Origin: Flaccisagitta enflata
Lineage: Eukaryota; Chaetognatha; Sagittoidea; Aphragmophora
Direction of reading: 5' to 3'
DNA length: 64,000 bases
Assembly: GCA_965153355.1 (NCBI GenBank)
Contig: OZ231126.1
Location: 83,638,001-83,702,000, forward strand
The notes under the pieces: model-generated
What the model was told of the DNA's origin: nothing
The model's input: the letters and a program-made list of their open reading frames with translations, nothing else
The model's database searches: none
Made by a program: the position numbers and the translations under genes
Part shown: one piece after another, positions 11,317 through 22,100 of the stretch
Numbering within the stretch: the first letter of the stretch is position 1
Layout of the letters: every line of letters begins with the position of its first letter

Positions 11317-11399
11317 ATGTCGGAAAGAGATTTTTTGGTCGTTTCAATGTCTTTTGTCGGTATCTTGGTCACGAGACTTAAGTCACCGCCCACAGTAAG
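11131..11399. repeat. (CT)n tract in otherwise unassigned sequence
   Basis: Pyrimidine-rich sequence with about 30 bp of CT at 11281-11313. No gene recognised. Confidence 0.7.
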
Positions 11400-11965
11400 G
11401 TGCATGTGGTGTCGTAGCGCAGTGGTGTGCTGGTGGTGTGATAGCGCAGTGGTCCGCTGGCGGTGTGGTAGCGTGGTGGTGTGCTGGTGGTGTGGTAGCG
11501 CAGTGGTGTGCTAGTGGTACGGTAGCGCGGTGGTGTGCTGTTGGTGTGGTAGCGCTGTGGTCTGCTGGTGATGTTGTAGGGCAGTGGTCTGCTGGTGATG
11601 TTGTAGCGCAGTGGTCTGCTGGTGATGTTGTAGGGCAGTGGTCTGCTGGTGATGTTGTAGCGCAGTGGTCTGCTGTTGGTGTGGTAGTGCAGGGGTCTGC
11701 TGGTGGTGTTGTAGCACAGTGGTCTGCAGGTGATGTGATAGCGCAGTGCAGTGGTGTGCTGGTGGTTTGGTAGCGCGGTGGTGTGCTGTTGGTGTGGTAG
11801 TGCAGTGGTCTACTGGTGGTATCGTAGCGTAGTGGTCTGCTGGTGGTGTTGTAGCGCAGTGGTCTGCAGGTGGTGTGTAAGCGGGGTGATGTGCTGGTAG
11901 GGAACTGAAGGTGTACTGGTGGTGTAGTAGCGCGGTGGTGTGCTGGTGGTGACACTGGTTTGGTG
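11400..11965. repeat. 27-bp minisatellite
   Basis: About 20 copies of a 27-bp unit of the type GTGGTCTGCTGGTGATGTTG + TAGCGCA, with two alternating unit variants in the best-kept part (11560-11700). Because 27 is a multiple of three, frames stay open on both strands (a 235-codon frame on the minus strand). The encoded nine-residue repeat tracks the DNA repeat, and I see nothing else to support a protein. Confidence 0.9.
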
Positions 11966-12373
11966 TGTTGGTTATGTGGTAAACTTTGAAACGTTTGTCG
12001 TGTTTGTTGAAAAAAAAGAGCACAGCTGATTATTATGTGAAATGACAACAGTTCATGTCTGCCAGTGAGTTTTTGTACTTTTAATGTCACATAAGGGCCC
12101 CATAGACTCAGAAAGATAAAGACTGTTGTCTGACAGATCCAGAGTATTTACTTAAGGGAACATTAACTAGTTAGTTGCTCAGCTTTAACAGAAAATATTT
12201 CTTATTGTTATGATATTACTGATAGGCCAAAACTAGGGTTTATTCCTCACCGTTACCGTTTGTTGAGGATAACCAACATTTCCGGAAAATGAATGATGTT
12301 AATTGCGGAAATGCGAATTGCTCGCTGACGTCACTGACAGAAGTGGCAATCGTAATCCTCAGAATACTTCTCA
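11966..12373. other. No recognisable gene
   Basis: Unique-looking sequence between the 27-bp array and an inverted-repeat element. No motif seen. Confidence 0.5.
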
Positions 12374-12627
12374 GGGCGTGTTTCTAGTGAGCGCCGAAAA
12401 CGCGTTTGTTCCCATGAAACGCGATAACAGCGTGAATTTCAACTGTCCCACAAGGGAGTGAGCGAAGTGAGTGAGCGAGCCCGTGAACGGAGCGAGCAAG
12501 CGTAGCTAGCGTAGCGAAGCGGAGCGCTGCGGAGCGAGTGAGGGAGTGAGCGGTGCCCCGAACCCCCGCCCCCGAGCGACCGAGTGGCCCGTTCAAAACG
12601 CGATCGTCTTTGACTAGAAACGCTCCC
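12374..12627. mobile_element. Candidate miniature inverted-repeat element, GC-rich
   Basis: Ends are near-inverse: GGGCGTGTTTCTAGT at 12374 and ACTAGAAACGCTCCC ending at 12627, with further inner pairing between AAAACGCGTTTG and CAAAACGCG. The inside (12455-12560) is a dense run of GAGCGAG/GAGTGAG/GTAGC words. Flanks TCA at both ends could be a short target duplication. Superfamily not assigned. Confidence 0.6.
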
Positions 12628-12810
12628 TCAGTGTTGATTGTTGAGGTCACAAGTGGCCAATCGACAACATTAGTCGTTCATAGTGGTCAATGTTGCTTAT
12701 TTCAAATAATGACCCTCTAAGTAGCCCTCGGCGAGTTGCTTTCAAGTTTCTTCTCTATCACCCTCACTGCTCATCTCTGTACCCACCTATTTGCCCGTCC
12801 GTCTATCTGT
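12628..12810. other. No recognisable gene
   Basis: Short unique-looking segment before a microsatellite block. Confidence 0.5.
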
Positions 12811-13086
12811 ATTTGTTTGTTTGTTTGTTTGTTTGTTTGTTTGTTTGTTCGTTAGTTTCTTGTTTGTTTGTTTTTTTGTTTGTTTGTCTGTCTGTTTGTC
12901 TGTTTGTCTGTTTGTCTGTTTGTCTGTTTGTCTGTTTGTCTGTTTGTCTGTTTGTCTGTACGTCTGTCTGTCTGTCGGTCTGTACATATGTCCTTCTGTC
13001 TGTTTGTCTGTTTGTCTGTTTGTCTGTTTGTCTGTTTGTCTGTCTGTCTGTCTGTCGGTCTGTACATATGTCCTATTGTCTGTTTG

Positions 13087-13183
<97 letters not shown>
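12811..13183. repeat. Compound (TTTG)n-(TCTG/TTTG)n-(CT)n microsatellite with an internal duplication
   Basis: TTTG repeats pass into an 8-bp TCTGTTTG alternation. The GTCGGTCTGTACATATGTCC segment occurs twice (about 12974 and 13054), showing a ~80-bp duplication inside the tract. It ends in about 90 bp of CT (13092-13183). Confidence 0.92.
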
Positions 13184-13185
<2 letters not shown>

Positions 13186-13439
13186 CTTACCTACTTGAGT
13201 CTGGGAGGAAGTAAAAGAGAGGAAGTTCACTTAAAACAATTTTACACTTACGCGCAAAAGATTGAGGATGACTAGACACCGAGAAAGTGGGGAGGTCTTA
13301 AAAAAAGAAGTGGTAAGGAAAAACCAGAGGGTGAGTGGTCATGACCACCTAAGGGGAAAAACCTGGATTGATGCAAGTGTTATGACAGGAAGAAACATCT
13401 TATCAATCACGAGACAATGCGTCTGAAGATTACCGACAT

Positions 13440-13474
<35 letters not shown>

Positions 13475-14700
13475 AGATGATGATGACGATGACAGAAATG
13501 AGGATGATGATGAGAGTGACCAAGATGAAAAAAAGTAGGAGGAGGAAGAGGATGAAAAGGATGAGCCTGATGATTAGGGTCAAGGGTGAACGATGATGAA
13601 TGAATGAATGAAAACATCTATTTTCTCCGAAGCATGGGGCATGGAACACTTTTAGGTTATACAAAACAGAGCGGGCTACGCCTAAGCGGAACGTCCAAAG
13701 AATTTAACGATAACAGAATGCGAGGAGTCAGTTTGTAGACAGCTTGTAAATGGCAGACCGGTTTAAAAGAGAACAAATACAATCGAGAATTTTCAATGAA
13801 AGGGGTTAGTGGCAAACATTGTTTCTATAAGAACATGGTTCAAATTCAAGAGATATAAAATGAAAAAAAAAAGCAATCGTTGTATAACTTAAAACAAAAG
13901 AAGATATTGTCTTTTTAGCAATATTAAACAGTAAACGGTATGAGTTAGAGTTCAGTAGTTTTTATCTTAATGAAGAACAAAAGATACACATCTTAAGTAA
14001 AGAGAGACAAGACGACACCGCAGTCAACGGGAAGACAAAAAAAAACGTTCTTTCCTCTCTCCCCCCCCCCCTCCTGGTCCCAATCACCCAGGTTGTAATT
14101 ACATTTCGACGGGCGGTGAGGGCGCTGAGAAGAACGTCATGTTTTTCACTTAAGTTTTAGAGCGCGATGGGAGAGACAGAAGTTCGTTTTTTTTTCACAT
14201 TTTGTTAGGCGGCGTTTGGGGGGATGCGTGGGAGGCGTAGATTGTTATTGAATGCGAGACTGCGTAACGTTTGCCAGTGATTCTTTGATCGCGCCCGCCG
14301 GGGGGGGGGGGCGAGAAGGGTGAAATTGAGTCCGCGAATCCCTCTGCCGCGCAGCGATATTTCCGCATTCCCTCCCTGCGCCATTCTTCGCCGTCATTGA
14401 TGTTGGGCTCGAGGAACATGAAGTGAGAGGGGGGAAAAGAGAGAGATTACGAGTTGGTTGATGGTTAGATGTCAGAACAGGATGTGTTGTGGTTATTTAG
14501 TTTACAGCTGTCCCGTTTAACAGCCTAGCGCGGAATTGATATGGAATAGCATATGAACTTAAAAATAGTATGCAAGATAGTACGCTTAGTCATATATAAT
14601 AGAATGGATCATAGTTGATTAGGTGAGAACATACAGGAAGTAGTAAAACTGTTCATAAATGTAAATAGGTGAAATGTAAGGAGTTTAAACGAATAAATCA
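13184..14700. other. No recognisable gene; (GATGAC)n patch
   Basis: GATGAC/GATGAT repeats at 13436-13520 are the main regular feature. A C run (14059-14069) and a G run (14300-14311) follow. No protein or RNA gene motif recognised. Confidence 0.55.
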
Positions 14701-14741
14701 TTATTGGTTATACAAGTAAAGTAAGAAAATAAAAGGGTTGA

Positions 14742-14925
14742 ACAACCATCCTAACTGATGGCCTTGTGCGTAGTAATTATTTTCGTTTCCAAGTTTAGGA
14801 ATTTAGCAAGAGGTTATTAAACGACCATCCAAGCTGATGGCCTTGTGCATAAGAATTATTTTCGTTTCCAAGTTAAGGGTTTTAGCAAGATGTTAGTAAA
14901 CGACCATCGCAATTGATGGCCAATG
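14742..14925. repeat. 79-bp tandem repeat in the LINE 3' region
   Basis: CAACCATCC/CGACCATCC words start at about 14742, 14821 and 14900, giving a 79-bp period over two full units and a partial third. It lies just downstream of the minus-strand LINE stop codon at 14991, so it is probably 3' UTR of that element. Confidence 0.85.
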
Positions 14926-14990
14926 CAAAAGTGACTCAGAGTTTGTAGTCAGTTTGGGAGTAGAAGGAAGTAAGTGTAAGCAGATGAAAG

Positions 14991-16979
14991 TTAAGTGTTA
15001 GTCTGGTGATATTTTCTATCAGTACATCGGTGGTTAAGACACTGAACTTTTGTGTGATATTTGTTTATAATGGATTTTTTCAATTGGGTTTTCAAGCTTT
15101 TTCGCGAGCTTGCATTTTTGATGTCTGTTTGTAGGTCATTCCAGGGTTGCCATATGTATGAAAGGAAGGTTTTTTGAGCATGTAGACTATGTGTTGTAGT
15201 CATCCTTAGATCTTCCGGTCGGTCAGTCGTGGATCTCAGTGAGAGTTGCCGTTGTCCGTTTTGAATGCTAGACAAATTATAAATGTCAGGACTGTTTCCC
15301 TTAAGCATGTTGTATGTCAGGCTCATAGATTGAAGATAATGTTGGTCAGCAAATTTCAGTATGTTATATTTTCTCATTCGCGGTTCTGTGTGTGACAGCC
15401 AGTGAGACTTTGAAATTGATCTTACGGCTTTTTTTTGAATAGTTATGATTCGTTTTAGGAATTTTTGGTGGCATGCACCCCATGCCTCGAGGCCATATGA
15501 GAAATGTGGAAAAATTAGTGAGTTGTACAGGGTACATAGGGAAGATGTTGGTAGGTGATTTTTAATCCTATTGAGGATACCTGCATTATGTGCCATTTTA
15601 TTTGCAACATTATTGCAGTGATATTCCCATGAAAGGTTCTCATCTAGGGTTATGCCCAGATATTTTGAGTATTGCTCACGTTCAATAGGAGTTCCGTCCA
15701 TTGTCACAGTGATGAGATTGCTGTCAATGGTCTGGCTTTTTCGGGAAAAGCAAACCATCTTTGTTTTGTCAACATTTAGCTTGAGCTTGTTGGCTTTGAA
15801 ATAGTCACTCAGTATTTCAAGTTCTGAGTTTAGTATGCGAATGAGTGCTTGTAAGTCCTTTCCTTTGATAATAAGGTTAGTGTCATCTGCATATATGACA
15901 GGTGTTACTTTTTCTAGAGCGGCAGGCAGATCATTTACATAGATAAGGAAAAGCAGTGGTCCAAGGATACTACCTTGAGGTACGCCTACTAACATCTTTT
16001 CAGGCTTGCTGTGCACCCCATTTAGGTCTACAAATTGCGTCCTGTCTGAGAGATATGATTTAATCCATGATAACATTTTTACTCTTATGCCATAATGGTC
16101 TAGTTTTTTCAGAAGGATTTGGTGGTCTAGGGTGTCGAAGGCCTTAGAAAGATCACAAAATATTCCTATTGCACACTCATTTAGCTGCAAGGCATTTTCA
16201 ATTGTTTTTAGGAAGTCAAGGGTTGCATGGGTAGTGTTATGGCCCCGCCTAAACCCATATTGTGACTTGAAAAGAATTTGGTACCGGACCAGGAAGTCAA
16301 AAATTTTATTGTACACAAGCTTTTCTAATATTTTTGAGAAGACAGGGAGTAAAGAGATGGGGCGGTAATTCCCATACTCATATTTATTTCCTTTTTCTTT
16401 ATAGATGGGTAGAACCGTTGCAATTTTGGTCATATCAGGAACAGTTCCTGAATCAATGGAGCAATTGGCAACATGTGCAATTTGAGATGCCAATATATCA
16501 GCGTCTCTTATGACAACTCCTTGAGAAAGCCCAAAAGCATCACAGCTTTTTTTCTTATTTATCTTACTACAAGCTGTGAGGACATCCTCCTCTTTAAATT
16601 TTCCAATTTCAAGGCTTTCCAGATTGACTTGGCAATATTTTGAAAGGAAGTGAGTTGCGTCTTTGTCTGTGTCACCCACACTTTGGTTTGTGTTGAGTCC
16701 AACTTTGGCATAATACTGATTCATTTTTTCTGCGTTGGTTTTTATGTCAGTTACCCATTGGTCACCGTCTTTAAAGGCATTAGGAAGACCCGTTTTATCA
16801 TGGACTTGTCCCATTATCCTTTTAAGAATTTTCCAATGTGCCTTGATGTCTGAGATATTTTCTTGTATCTTGTTATTCCAGTAGTCTCGTTCTGCTTTTC
16901 TGCAGTCACTAACTATTTCATTACAGAAAACAAGCGACGCGGAGTCACGATATCGTTGCGGACAGGTGGGCAATGGCAT
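14991..16979 (-). CDS. LINE reverse transcriptase, open but 5'-truncated
   Basis: A 662-codon uninterrupted frame for a non-LTR retrotransposon reverse transcriptase, which copies the element's RNA at a nicked target. Motifs in order: NYRPISLLPVFSKILEK (residues 204-220), YGFRRGHNTTHA (241-252), CDLSKAFDTLDH (275-286), GVPQGSILGPLLFLIYVNDL (332-351), catalytic YADD (363-366), KLNVDKTK (400-407), KYLGITLD (439-446) and a full thumb with the SYGLEAWGA region. The type is CR1/L2/Jockey-like; clade not settled. The first ~16 residues (from MPLPTCPQR) come from the adjoining family A-like repeat, since LINE sequence begins at about 16930. The start codon is therefore accidental, and the endonuclease and ORF1 are absent. 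The C terminus runs to a stop at 14991, followed by the 79-bp repeats. The open frame suggests a young insertion, but this copy looks unable to move on its own. Confidence 0.92.
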   Translation of the reverse strand: MPLPTCPQRYRDSASLVFCNEIVSDCRKAERDYWNNKIQENISDIKAHWKILKRIMGQVHDKTGLPNAFKDGDQWVTDIKTNAEKMNQYYAKVGLNTNQSVGDTDKDATHFLSKYCQVNLESLEIGKFKEEDVLTACSKINKKKSCDAFGLSQGVVIRDADILASQIAHVANCSIDSGTVPDMTKIATVLPIYKEKGNKYEYGNYRPISLLPVFSKILEKLVYNKIFDFLVRYQILFKSQYGFRRGHNTTHATLDFLKTIENALQLNECAIGIFCDLSKAFDTLDHQILLKKLDHYGIRVKMLSWIKSYLSDRTQFVDLNGVHSKPEKMLVGVPQGSILGPLLFLIYVNDLPAALEKVTPVIYADDTNLIIKGKDLQALIRILNSELEILSDYFKANKLKLNVDKTKMVCFSRKSQTIDSNLITVTMDGTPIEREQYSKYLGITLDENLSWEYHCNNVANKMAHNAGILNRIKNHLPTSSLCTLYNSLIFPHFSYGLEAWGACHQKFLKRIITIQKKAVRSISKSHWLSHTEPRMRKYNILKFADQHYLQSMSLTYNMLKGNSPDIYNLSSIQNGQRQLSLRSTTDRPEDLRMTTTHSLHAQKTFLSYIWQPWNDLQTDIKNASSRKSLKTQLKKSIINKYHTKVQCLNHRCTDRKYHQTNT

Positions 16980-17020
16980 CCAATCCCCAGCCTCGCCCCA
17001 ACCCTACCCCCAACTACACT

Positions 17021-17078
<58 letters not shown>

Positions 17079-17188
17079 GAGCGTTTTTGCGTTTTCAACT
17101 CAAGCGTGATGAACGGACCAACGTACCAATGGACTAACAGACCGATGGGCCGACGGTCCAATGGACCAACGAACCGACGGAGGCAACT
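16930..17188 (+). mobile_element. Family A-like element with variant head, abutting the LINE 5' end
   Basis: Begins ACAAGCGACGCGGAGTCACG and contains GTTGCGGACAGGTGGGCAATGG, a (CA)n tract (17023-17076), CGTTTTTGCGTTTTCAA, a GACN microsatellite and a reduced tail GGCAACTAAAAA in which the left arm of the palindrome is lost. A matching head variant (GGGTCACAATATTGTTGCGG) lies near 29220. Its end coincides with the LINE truncation point. Confidence 0.65.
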
Positions 17189-18845
17189 AAAAAGGAGAGG
17201 AAGAAGAAAAATAAATGCTTTGATAGGTTTATAAGGCAGTAAATTAACAGTTTAAAGTGGAAAATATAGCTATATATATAGAAATTCCTCTGGCCGTCTC
17301 TATTAAAAACAAGTCGTAAGACTAAGAGGAAATTGTCTTCATGTTTGCTGGATACGGACGAATTGGCCACAAATATGTGTGATTCAACACAACAATAACA
17401 ACAACAACAACAACAACATTACGCAAGAAGAATTATGTTGTTAGAAGAATTTTACTGACCTTCATCCTAAATCAACCTCATGGACAAAATATTGCTGCCT
17501 ATTATCTTCCTAATTAAACGGGATTGTCAGTTCATCCTCCTTCGTCTTGAAAGATTATCGAAGCGGTAACTCCACTTATCTCTAGTAAAAAATACAAGAA
17601 GTTGCCGTCGCAGAAAAACAAATGATCCTGCAACGACCCTCGCTATGACGAACCGAAATACATTCAGGCCGAAGAAGTTTGCGACTTTTACTCCGGCTGA
17701 TTTGGCGAACAGTCAAAGTAACGGTGCAAATTTACTTCTGGTTGATGATGGTGAAACCTCATCACCAGTACTGCTGTTGATAGAAATCTGGCACTGGTAT
17801 CTAATAGATACTATCTACACAGAGATTGGACGTTGGTGCCGACGGTGGCAAATTTGGGCGCTAACCCGAAAACGGGAGGTCGATGCAGACGAGAATCGAA
17901 TGCCAGTGTTAATGTTGAAATTTGGCAGCCGCGCAAAACTCAAGTAGAGAATTTAACTGTGTTCAAAGACTACATGGACCCATGGTGGAAGTTCTCAAGA
18001 CAATAAATTAGAAGACGAAATAAATGTCAGTCTGTTTATTCTTTCGTCAGCTACTCTGTCCTACCACTACTCAAAAAATTCAAAGCCTTTGACAGCTGGG
18101 TTAAAATTACACGAAATGTAAAAAATCCACTCCTAAAGACTTGTATTTAGTCTTGACATAATTATGGTATTTATCCATCTCTTCTTTTTTGCAATGTTAT
18201 TGTTAGTTTTAAATTTGGCAAAAGATAGAATTACGTGATCAACACTAAAATGATGTAAATTGGCTATATTTCAAATATTTCTTCTATGTCAGTCACGTTG
18301 AACAATATTCAATGAACACCAACTATGATAAATAGAATACGTTTTTGTTATAGAACAGATGAGCCCAAAAGAGGAAGTAGCAACCTTTCATCCAAGTATG
18401 ACCCAAAGACAGACCAACCAACGGACAGTGCCTCTTTTTAAGATGCAGTGTCGCACCTAAAATGAAACAGACCTTCATTAAGAATGGTTCCCAATTACTG
18501 ACTGACCACGCAACACCCAGCCAGTTGGTACAGTAGCTATTGTCTCGATTTGAAGAAATGGGGGCATGAAAATGAGAAAATAAATAAAGATTTAAGAATA
18601 ATATTGCTAAAAAGATGAATATTACATTTTTTTTGAAAATAAACAGGAAAATGAAAATGTATTTCAAAAATGATCAATTGTAATATTGATTGTGCCTTTA
18701 TTCTTTCATATGCAAATGTCACTCATAATTTTTCCTTTGTGTCTTGCCCCTGTAGTCTGGACAAATCAACTGTAGTCCTAAGAAAATGCGATCAGTCGAT
18801 CTGTAGTACAGCCTTCAACAATCCTCTTCGTCTGTGCTTCAGAAA
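17189..18845. other. No recognisable gene; possible A-type tail near 18400-18462
   Basis: AT-rich sequence. A plus-strand 100-codon frame (17645-17947) carries no family signature that I recognise. At 18400-18462, CAACCAACGGACAGTGCCTC, then AGATGC..GCACCT and AAAA, resembles a decayed A-type tail. Confidence 0.45.
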
Positions 18846-18846
18846 A

Positions 18847-19060
18847 ACAGGGCTGGATACACGGCTGCCCAGTCGCGTGCAAGTGGGCAGGGGCACCATT
18901 GGCCCAGGAGTCAGTTGAGCATTTGAGCAGGAGGCTTGGTAGCCAAAAAACCCATAAACACTGAAAAAAGTAAAGTGTGACGGATGGACGGATGGACCGA
19001 CGGACGGACCGGACGAGACGAGGGCAAACAAGCGGGTGTAGAGTCATGTAGCACACGACT
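18847..19060 (+). mobile_element. Family A element, full length
   Basis: ACAGGGCTGGATACACGG head, CCAGTCGCGTGCAAGTGGGCAG, a linker with GTAGCCAAAAAACCC and AAAGTAAAGTGTGACGG, a GACN microsatellite, then AGTCATGTAGCACACGACT (19042-19060, one mispair in an 8-bp stem) and an A run. Confidence 0.88.
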
Positions 19061-19560
19061 AAAAAAAAACAGAACAAAAATAATCTTTTTTCCATGTCCA
19101 TAACTATAACATTTTTCATTGCATTTTCAGAGATAAATGGCTTCCTTATGGCAGAGAGAGAGACAGAGCGAGAGAGAGAGACGAGAAAATCCTTCAATTT
19201 TAATTCTCTTCGATGGAGCTACTGTTGTTGGTGACCATGAGGCACGCAAGCACTAATTGTTGGTTTTATTGTGGCTGTTGTTGTTGTTGTTTGTCCGCCA
19301 ACGCCGCTTCTCTGTCGACGACTGAATTCACCATCGCCTCCTCCTCCTCTGGCAACGACTTGGCGGCAGATCCGGATCCATTGACATCATTTCCTAACTA
19401 CATTGTCATTCGCACCAACAGAGTTATCGCTGTAAAAATTGTAATGATAATTGCCTCCATAAAACAGTTTAAAGTGGATTGATAGACCAAGACGAAGAAG
19501 GAAAGAAATAGTCGGCAGTCAAATTGGTCCTTCAGTCTGCCGTCACCTTTCCTTCTTTTT
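19061..19560. other. No recognisable gene
   Basis: A plus-strand 89-codon frame (19213-19482) starts with a hydrophobic Cys-rich stretch translated from TGTTG repeats. It shows no family signature. Confidence 0.45.
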
Positions 19561-20130
19561 TGGGCAGCGGCCCTGGAGGGGCCGATGACCTATGATTCCA
19601 CCAAGGGCATTTTTCTCCCATTTTCATTTTCCGTACAACCCCCCCTCCCCAAGCCTCAAATAAAGCCTCTCAGACCGCAAATCAGGCCTTTCAGACCCCA
19701 AATCAGACCTTTCTGTCCCCTAATCAGGCCTCTCATATCTCCAATCAGGCCTCCCAAATCCTAAATCAGGCCTCTCGGACCCAAAATCAGGGCTCTCAGA
19801 CCCCAAATCAGGCCTCCCAAACGCAAGATCAGGCTTCTCAGACACCAAATTAAGCCTCCCAGACCCATATCAATCCTCAGACCCCAAATAAGGCTTTTCA
19901 GACCCCAAATAAGACCCCTCAGACCCCAAATTACACCCCTCAGACCCAAATCAGACCTTTCAGACCCAAGATCCGGCCTCTCAGCCCTCCAAACCAGCTT
20001 CTCAAACCGGAGAAAATTGTCCTATGTAGAATTATAGGTCATCCGCCCCTCCTGGGCCGCTGCCCCTCTCATAATCTCATTCCCACGTACACTAACTTAG
20101 GGGCATGGTGCCATGACCATGTCAATCTTT
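19561..20130 (-). mobile_element. Family B element, copy B2 (diverged)
   Basis: Left end GGGCAGCGGCCCTGGAGGGG; right inverse ending GGGCCGCTGCCCC (about 20055-20067) with a tail containing GGTGCCATGACC. The core (19655-20000) is a ~20-bp minisatellite of CAGACCCCAAATCAGGCCTC type. The right-hand hairpin reads CCTAT..ATAGG where other copies have CCTGT..ACAGG, a paired change. Confidence 0.75.
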
Positions 20131-20167
20131 TAAACTATTTTCTCTCTCTCTCTTTCTCTCTCTCTCT
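20131..20167. repeat. Short (CT)n tract
   Basis: CT repeats with TTT interruptions between two family B copies. Confidence 0.8.
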
Positions 20168-20935
20168 TTTGGGAGGTGGCCCCGAAGGAAGCAAAGTCCT
20201 GTTGAACACAGGAGGACTCTCTTTTGTCCATTTGTTCGTTAGTTCATCCGTCCGTTAGTCCCCCATCTGGCTCCTCAGGCCTCAAATCTGGCCTCTAAAA
20301 CCTCAAATCTGGCCTCTCAGACCCCAAATCAGGCCTCTTACGCCTCAAATCCGGCCTTTCAAGCCTCAAATCAGCTTCTCAAACCACTCGATCCATCTCT
20401 CTGGGCCTCCAAATCCAACCTCTAAAGGCCTCCAAACCTGGCCTCTCACTTGGAGGCCTCAAATAAAACTATGGGCCTCAAGTCAGAAATCTCAGGCTGG
20501 AAACCTGGCCTGTCAGGCCTGAAACCTGGCCTATCAGGCCTGAAGCCTGGCCTCTCAGGCATCAAACTAGGCCTCTCAGGCCTCAAATTAGCTAGCTGGT
20601 AAGCCTCAATTTATTGCTCTCAGGCTTCAAATCAGTCCTCTGACCTTTCAAGCCTTGATCCAGCTCTCTTAAGCCTCAGATCAGCCTTCCCAAGCTTCCG
20701 AATGGCATTCTCAGGCCTTACATCAGCCTTCTTAAACCTCAGTTCAGGCTCTTGAAGGCCTTCAGTCAGCCCTCTATAGCATCTCATCCACTTCTTCAGG
20801 CAGGACGAACGAAAGTCCCCCTGTGTTCTACAGGACTTCGTCCCCTTTGGGGCAGCTGCCCTGCTTCCTTCAGACTCAAATTTCACCAATCACTTAAGCA
20901 GGGCAGCAGGTATCGCTGACCTGTGCATGGGCAAA
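20168..20935 (-). mobile_element. Family B element, copy B3
   Basis: Left end GGGAGGTGGCCCCGAAGG with GTCCTGTTGAACACAGGAGG, a GTCC/GTTA microsatellite, then a ~20-bp minisatellite (20270-20790, TCAGGCCTCAAATCTGGCC type). The inverse end has CCTGTGTTCTACAGG near 20830 and GGGGCAGCTGCCC near 20857. The tail GGTATCGCTGACC continues to CATGGGC. It follows B2 almost directly in the same orientation, so the two may be one tandem event. Confidence 0.8.
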
Positions 20936-20941
20936 AGGTCT

Positions 20942-21036
<95 letters not shown>

Positions 21037-21080
21037 CTCTCTCTCTTTCTCTCTCTCGCTCTCTCGCTCTCTCGCTCTCA
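20942..21080. repeat. Compound (CT)n-(AT)n-(CT)n microsatellite
   Basis: CT tract, then about 36 bp of AT/TATA, then CT with CG interruptions. Confidence 0.95.
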
Positions 21081-21660
21081 CTCTTACATGCTGAACCCTC
21101 AACTTGTCTTCCCATCATCGTCATCCACGTTTCCGTCAACACAGCAGCAAGTAATATGCCAGCTTCTTGATCGCCATCTGTTTGCAGATCATCTTCATTG
21201 CGATTTCAGCATAACTCATCCGTAGTTCGTCTTTCTGTCTCTGACCACCGATGACGGCGTTGTCTGCTCGACCGTTATCCGTATTCCGTAATAAGGGCAT
21301 CTACTCCTGCTAGGAGTAAGCGCCTCCACGTGGGAAGCCAATCGTTGATGGCGATGACGTCAGTGATGGCACAATTCTTTCAAGTGTCGAGCAGCCATTT
21401 CGACGCCAAATCCCGGGCAGTTTTTCCTCCTAGTCTGCTGAGTCAGAATCATCGTCTCTATCGTTATTCTACAGTTTGCCGTCAACTGCATAATCACAAT
21501 GCATCGGTACGTCGATCTTAGTCGATCTTCCACCAACTGAAGATCATGCAACAAGCGAAATGTTAAATCTCGAAACTACATCCCGTCGACGCTGCGACTG
21601 GGTGCTTCACATAGCAAAAGTTGGGAATTTCTCTTCACTTTTTTAATCTAGTATGTAGTA
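21081..21660. other. No recognisable gene
   Basis: Unique-looking sequence of moderate GC content. A plus-strand frame at 21330-21521 carries no family signature. Confidence 0.45.
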
Positions 21661-21836
21661 CAGTGGAACCCCGCAATAACAGTGCCGCTTCTTAAGGTTC
21701 CCCATCAATAAAGGTCAACATTTTTAGGTCCTAAATGGTAGTTTCTTGTGTGATTTCACCTCTCTTTCTAGGTTATCCTGAGATAAAGGTGAAAAATCTT
21801 CAGTCCCAATGAAACCGATGAGGCGGGGTCCTTCTG
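21661..21836. mobile_element. Mariner-like miniature inverted-repeat element
   Basis: Starts after TA with CAGTGGAACCCCGC and ends GCGGGGTCCTTCTG. It is clearly related, in opposite orientation, to the TA-flanked copy at 33150-33324: both contain GGTCCTAAA/GGGACCTTAAA, a CCTTTATTGATGGGGAACC-type word and a TTATC(C/T)..GAGATAAAGGT-type word. The terminal style and TA target suit Tc1/mariner-type elements. No transposase. Confidence 0.82.
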
Positions 21837-22100
21837 CAGTAAATTTTCATAAATTTTTCTTTTTATAGTTTATTTTTCGCTTTTTAGTAAATTGTTTTGT
21901 AAAAAGAATTTGCATAATACAAATAGATAAATCTATATTAATTTCTTCCTTTTATACAATTGTTTATCTAATTTTTTGTGAATTGCTTTTAATAAATTGC
22001 TTAATAATAAATTGGTTTTTAGTAGATTTCTTTTTAGTAAACTGTTTTTTCGTAAATTGTTTATCCGTTTTTTAGTAAATTGCGAAGAGGGAGGGGAAAA
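21837..22100. repeat. Degenerate TTTTTAGTAAATTG repeat
   Basis: About eight imperfect copies of a 15-25 bp T-rich word with AGTAAATTG or GTAAATTG. Confidence 0.6.

Noticed and set aside
11383-12090. 235-codon repetitive protein on the minus strand
   Set aside because: The repeat follows the 27-bp DNA unit exactly and several other frames are equally open. No start context or non-repeat domain.
16132-16853. Plus-strand frames at 16132 and 16650
   Set aside because: Antisense to the open LINE reverse transcriptase.
17645-17947. 100-codon plus-strand gene
   Set aside because: No family signature, no flanking exons or signals seen. Kept only as a note.
19213-19482. Small secreted Cys-rich protein
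   Set aside because: The hydrophobic Cys-rich stretch comes from TGTTG repeats. No mature domain recognised.
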